From positions 1 to 8,729 of the forward strand of contig CAIRDL010000105.1 in assembly GCA_903877345.1 (NCBI GenBank): a DNA stretch of 8,729 bases, read 5' to 3'. Of this stretch, positions 6,349 to 8,729 are shown one piece after another. The notes under the pieces were generated by a model, which did not search any database, had not been told where the DNA came from, and saw only the letters and a program-made list of their open reading frames with translations. Both the position numbers and the translations under genes were made by a program. The DNA comes from an uncultured Oscillochloris sp. (GTDB lineage Bacteria > Chloroflexota > Chloroflexia > Chloroflexales > Chloroflexaceae). Positions within the stretch are counted from its first letter, which is position 1; each line of letters begins with the position of its first letter.

Positions 6349-6488
6349 GGTTTCAGGTGCCGGGTTTCAGGTTTCAGGTATCGGGGTTCAGGGTTCAGAT
6401 GTCGGGTTTCAGGTTTCAGGTATCGGGGTTTAGGGTTCAGATGTCGGGTTTCAGGTTTCAGGTATCGGGGTTCAGGTGTCGGGCTTTA
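6349..6488 (+). repeat. Heptanucleotide tandem array, 20 units, GGTTTCA orientation
   Basis: The 140 bases divide into exactly 20 consecutive 7-mers with no insertion or deletion, all variants of GGTTTCA (GGTTTCA, GGTATCG, GGGTTCA, GATGTCG and others). Order is superimposed: every third unit ends in G rather than A, giving a 21-nt period, and alternate 21-mers differ, giving a 42-nt period with full copies at 6359-6400 and 6401-6442 and a partial third from 6443. The array begins 21 bases upstream of the SDR start codon. Confidence 0.92.
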
Positions 6489-6505
6489 CAGTCCAGCGAT
6501 CTGAC

Positions 6506-6527
6506 GCAAAGCCGCAAAGCCGCAAGG
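6506..6527 (+). repeat. Octanucleotide repeat, GCAAAGCC
   Basis: GCAAAGCC at 6506-6513 and 6514-6521 is followed by a broken third unit GCAAGG (6522-6527). The period is 8, like CAAAGGCA/CAAAGGCG at 39-54. Confidence 0.65.
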
Positions 6528-6653
6528 AATATATGGTGTGATTGCAGGTTGCAACGGTCAAGTTGAAATGCCCGATTCTGAAACATGCCTTAGACAAGGT
6601 TCGTGGTTATTTTACAGTCTTGGCGAGCGCATGGCTCCCTAATGCGCCCGATC

Positions 6654-6737
6654 TGAAACCTGGCCCCTGAAACCTAAAACCTGGCCCCTGAAACCTAAAA
6701 CCTGGCCCCTGAAACCTAAAACCTAGCCCCTGAAACC
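6654..6737 (-). repeat. Heptanucleotide tandem array, 12 units, inverted orientation
   Basis: Read on the minus strand, 84 bases divide into 12 7-mers of the same GGTTTCA family, mostly in a 21-nt cycle of GGTTTCA, GGGGCCA and GGTTTTA repeated four times with small variations. It begins 5 bases after the lysS stop codon (6743-6745), so it is transcribed as the immediate 3' untranslated region of lysS. It is complementary in register to the array at 6349-6488. Confidence 0.92.
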
Positions 6738-6742
6738 TTGGC

Positions 6743-8221
6743 TTACGGCTTGTCTTCGCGCTGCCGCATATGAGGAAAAAGGATGACCTCGCGGATGTTA
6801 GGCCGGTCGGTAAGCACCATCATGATGCGGTCAATGCCCATGCCGAGGCCGCCGGTTGGGGGCAAGCCGTACATGAGCGCATTGAGATAATCTACGTCCA
6901 TCTGGTGGGCTTCAGCATCGCCCGCCGCAAAATCGCGCCCCTGGGCGAGAAAGCGCTGCTCCTGATCAAAGGGATCGTTCAGTTCGGTAAAGGCGTTGCC
7001 CAGTTCCATACCAACGGCGAACGCCTCGAAACGCTCGGTAAAGGCAGGGTCGTCCGGCTTGCGTTTCGCCAGGGGCGAGAGTTCCACCGGATAATCGAGG
7101 ATAAACGTAGGCTGAACAAGGGTGGGCTGAACGTAGGTGCTAAAGAGTTCGTCCACCTGCTTGCCCCAAGTGGGTTTGCGTTCAACCTTGAGCGCATTGG
7201 CGGTGAGAGCGGCGTGCAGCGCCTCAAGGGTACTGAGCGTGCCAATGTCAAGGCCGGTCTGTGCGGCGATAGCGGCGCGCATCGGCAGGCGCGGCCAAGC
7301 GACACCAAAGTCAAGGGTTTGGCCCTGGTAAGTCGCGGTGGTTGTGCCCGTCACCGCCACGCACATCGCACGCAACAGTTCCTCAACCAAGCGCATCATC
7401 GTCGTGTAATCGCCGTAAGCCTGGTAGCACTCCATCATCGTGAACTCGGGGTTGTGGCTGCGATCCACACCCTCGTTGCGAAAGTTCTTGCTGATTTCGT
7501 AGACACCAGGAAAGCCGCCGACGATGAGGCGCTTGAGGTAGAGTTCGGTGGCGATGCGGAGGTAGAGTTGTTGGCCGAGGGTATTGTGGTAGGTGAGGAA
7601 GGGACGAGCAGCGGCTCCACCGTAGATCGGCTGGAGCACCGGGGTTTCGACTTCGAGGAAACCGTGGCTATCGAGGACGCGGCGCATCGCACTGATGGCG
7701 GTAGCGCGGGCCTGAAAAACCGTTCGCACCTCGGCATTGACGATGAGGTCGAGATACCGTTGCCGGTGGCGCTCCTCCACATCGGTCAGGCCGGCCCACT
7801 TCTCGGGGGGCGGGTTGACCGCTTTTGCCAACACACTCAAGCTGCTGACAAAGAGTGAGGCTTCGCCCGCCTTGGTGCGGCGCAGCGTGCCGGTGGCCTG
7901 CACAATATCGAAGGTATCGAGATCATCGCGGAAGCGGGCGAACCACTCGTCGCCGACATCAGCGCGGCTAATCCAGAGTTGCAGCGTGCCGGTGCCGTCC
8001 TCAACATGGGCAAAGGCGATCTTGCCCATGATTCGACGGGCACCGATGACGCGGCCCGCGATGGTTAAGGTGGTTGGCGCAACCGCCAGGGTGTCGAAGT
8101 CGGTCAGCACTGTGGCGATGGTGTGGGTGCGGGTCGAACGGGTTGGGAAGGGGTCAAGACCAGCCGCACGCAGGCGCTCGAGCTTGGCCGCACGTTGGGC
8201 CTGCAGGTCATTCAATTCCAT
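6743..8221 (-). CDS. lysS: Lysyl-tRNA synthetase, class II
   Basis: This cytoplasmic enzyme attaches lysine to tRNA-Lys. The 492-residue length is normal. An N-terminal helix (MELNDLQAQRAAKLERLRAAG) leads to the OB-fold anticodon-binding domain (about 53-135, TIAGRVIGARRIMGKIAFA) and the HRQRYLDLI junction (152-160). The catalytic domain has motif 1 (about 183-206, FLEVETPVLQPIYGGAAARPF), motif 2 (FRNEGVDRSHNPEFTMMECYQAY, 247-269) and motif 3 (GGLGMGIDRIMMVL, 457-470). All expected ATP- and lysine-site segments are intact. I chose the ATG at 8221 over a TTG at 8251 because the protein then begins at the family's usual helix, although the Shine-Dalgarno is weak (AGG, 11 bases upstream). It has its own promoter just upstream and is separated from greA by a terminator, so it is the first gene of its transcript. 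Confidence 0.96.
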   Translation of the reverse strand: MELNDLQAQRAAKLERLRAAGLDPFPTRSTRTHTIATVLTDFDTLAVAPTTLTIAGRVIGARRIMGKIAFAHVEDGTGTLQLWISRADVGDEWFARFRDDLDTFDIVQATGTLRRTKAGEASLFVSSLSVLAKAVNPPPEKWAGLTDVEERHRQRYLDLIVNAEVRTVFQARATAISAMRRVLDSHGFLEVETPVLQPIYGGAAARPFLTYHNTLGQQLYLRIATELYLKRLIVGGFPGVYEISKNFRNEGVDRSHNPEFTMMECYQAYGDYTTMMRLVEELLRAMCVAVTGTTTATYQGQTLDFGVAWPRLPMRAAIAAQTGLDIGTLSTLEALHAALTANALKVERKPTWGKQVDELFSTYVQPTLVQPTFILDYPVELSPLAKRKPDDPAFTERFEAFAVGMELGNAFTELNDPFDQEQRFLAQGRDFAAGDAEAHQMDVDYLNALMYGLPPTGGLGMGIDRIMMVLTDRPNIREVILFPHMRQREDKP

Positions 8222-8265
8222 GAAACTACGCGCCTGTTCTGCGGGGCCCAAGGCACCCGGCTCAT
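8212..8265 (-). other. Candidate leader ORF overlapping the lysS start
   Basis: An ATG at 8265 opens a 17-codon frame (MSRVPWAPQNRRVVSWN) whose stop (8212-8214) lies inside lysS, in another frame, so it overlaps the lysS start codon. With the TATAAT at 8276-8281 the transcript would begin around 8267-8269, making this ATG nearly leaderless. It could couple translation into the weakly SD-equipped lysS start. It contains no Lys codon, so it does not look like a lysine attenuator. It may be chance. Confidence 0.25.
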
Positions 8266-8275
8266 GTTGACCTTT

Positions 8276-8284
8276 ATTATACCA
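8276..8284 (-). promoter_or_regulatory. Extended -10 promoter of lysS
   Basis: The minus strand reads TGGTATAAT, a perfect TATAAT with the TGn extension, about 55 bases before the lysS ATG and just past the greA terminator. The -35 region (GGCAAG near 8299-8304) is poor, as extended -10 promoters allow. The expected transcription start is about 8267-8269. Confidence 0.7.
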
Positions 8285-8286
8285 TC

Positions 8287-8323
8287 GAAAAAGCCCCTCT
8301 TGCCTGTACCCAGGCCAGAGGGG
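8287..8323 (-). terminator. Rho-independent terminator of greA
   Basis: Arms 8294-8300 and 8317-8323 (CCCCTCT/AGAGGGG) and 8302-8306 and 8311-8315 (GCCTG/CAGGC) give a 12-bp stem with one mismatch (8301/8316) and a TACC loop. On the minus strand the stem is followed by C then TTTTT (8288-8292). The T-run is on the minus-strand side only, so it ends transcription from greA, 27 bases after its stop codon. Confidence 0.88.
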
Positions 8324-8331
8324 AAACGCTC

Positions 8332-8352
8332 AACCAGCCGCAACGGCGGGTT
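8332..8352. other. Small hairpin at the greA stop codon
   Basis: AACC (8332-8335) pairs with GGTT (8349-8352) and GCCG (8337-8340) with CGGC (8344-8347), with one mismatch and a CAA loop. It overlaps the last base pairs of the greA stop and precedes the main terminator. It could assist 3'-end stability, or be chance. Confidence 0.35.
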
Positions 8353-8729
8353 ATTTTACTTTCACAATCGTGAGCTTCATCACGCCGGAGGGGGTTTGCA
8401 CCGTGACTTTATGGCGCGAACGCTTGCCCAGGATGGCCGAGCCGATGGGCGACTCGTTGGAGATGCGGCCCTGCCGGGGGTTTGCCTCGGCGCTGCCGAC
8501 ACTCATCCACGTCTCCTCCTCGCCATCATCCTCAAACCGCACCGTCACTTGCGAGCCGACCCGCACCTCGCCGTTGCTCACTTGCTCTTCGTCAATCGTC
8601 TCGGCGCGGGAAAGGAGATTCCTGAGTTCGCGGATGCGGCCTTCGAGGATGGCTTGCGACTTTTTCGCATCCTCGTACTCGCCGCTCTCCGAGATGTCTC
8701 CAAGCTCCTTGGCGGCAGCAATGCGCTCC
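8351..8729 (-). CDS. greA: Transcription elongation factor GreA, 5' end beyond the window
   Basis: GreA binds the RNA polymerase secondary channel and rescues backtracked complexes by stimulating transcript cleavage. The reading frame stays open from the window edge, giving 125 codons before the stop at 8351-8353. The visible part starts in the N-terminal coiled coil (ERIAAAKELGDISESGEYED) with the acidic tip Asp and Glu of the GDxSE block, and continues through KKSQAILEGRIRELRNLLSRA and ID. The C-terminal FKBP-like domain follows, with GSQVTVRFEDD, the ISNESPIGSAILGK block and the closing VTVQTPSGVMKLTIVKVK. About 30 N-terminal residues are missing. A GTG at 8581 is internal (VSNGEV), not the real start, because typical GreA sequence continues upstream of it. 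Confidence 0.93.
   Translation of the reverse strand, partial: ERIAAAKELGDISESGEYEDAKKSQAILEGRIRELRNLLSRAETIDEEQVSNGEVRVGSQVTVRFEDDGEEETWMSVGSAEANPRQGRISNESPIGSAILGKRSRHKVTVQTPSGVMKLTIVKVK

Larger units (their letters stand above)
6328..6742. other. Gene-free region of 415 bases between lysS and the SDR gene
   Basis: Most of this stretch is repeat: heptad arrays at 6349-6488 and 6654-6737. The unique-looking middle (6489-6653) holds an octamer run (6506-6527) and degenerate duplications: TTAGACAAGGTT at 6341-6352 and 6590-6601, and a CCGAT(T)CTGAAAC block near 6570-6584 and again near 6647-6659. For the SDR promoter, the best minus-strand fragments are TTGACC with a downstream TATATT, but the spacing is about 22 bases, so I do not call it. 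TAAAAT (minus strand, 6609-6614) is another weak -10 candidate. There is no conventional terminator after lysS. Confidence 0.7.

Noticed and set aside
6357..6566. Plus-strand 69-codon frame with a 14-residue MSGFRFQVSGFRVQ-type repeat
   Set aside because: It is the heptad array read as protein. The 42-base period keeps the frame open by chance, there is no Shine-Dalgarno, and the tail is unrelated sequence.
6349..6737. Possible CRISPR array
   Set aside because: Units are contiguous with no unique spacers, the repeats are 7 or 21 bases, and no cas genes are present.
6770..7858. 362-codon plus-strand open frame opposite lysS
   Set aside because: It is the antisense shadow of a clear LysRS with all class II motifs on the minus strand.

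Overview
All seven genes in this window lie on the minus strand, so they read from high to low coordinates. The DNA is GC-rich. The archaeal/eukaryotic-like short prolyl-tRNA synthetase, a secreted protein ending in an LPVTGG sorting-type signal, the acyltransferase type and the style of the intergenic repeats together suggest a filamentous Chloroflexota bacterium, possibly of the Chloroflexales. That is an inference from gene types, not a database match.

In transcription order, the window opens inside greA (elongation factor, 5' end off the edge). A Rho-independent terminator follows, then an extended -10 promoter and lysS (class II lysyl-tRNA synthetase). Next is a 415-base non-coding stretch (6328-6742). 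It holds two arrays of a 7-nt repeat (consensus GGTTTCA) in opposite orientation: 20 uninterrupted heptads at 6349-6488 and 12 at 6654-6737. After it come an atypical extended SDR (epimerase/dehydratase-like), a PlsC-type acyltransferase with a long repetitive N-terminal extension, and a phosphomannomutase/phosphoglucomutase. These three have gaps of 6 and 21 bases and look like one operon for polar lipid or envelope sugar metabolism. A 216-base gap (2173-2388) with a structured repeat element separates them from proS. ProS is followed 11 bases later by a small secreted, wall- or membrane-anchored protein with a carboxypeptidase-regulatory-like beta domain. The last 82 bases are again repeat-derived, and include a 29-base sequence identical to one in front of proS.

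The genes combine housekeeping translation and transcription functions (greA, lysS, proS) with an envelope cluster (SDR, acyltransferase, hexose-phosphate mutase, anchored surface protein). I see no phage, transposase, CRISPR, toxin-antitoxin or defence genes and no tRNA or rRNA. The most unusual material is the non-coding repeat architecture, the acyltransferase extension, and lost catalytic or metal-binding residues in the SDR and ProRS.
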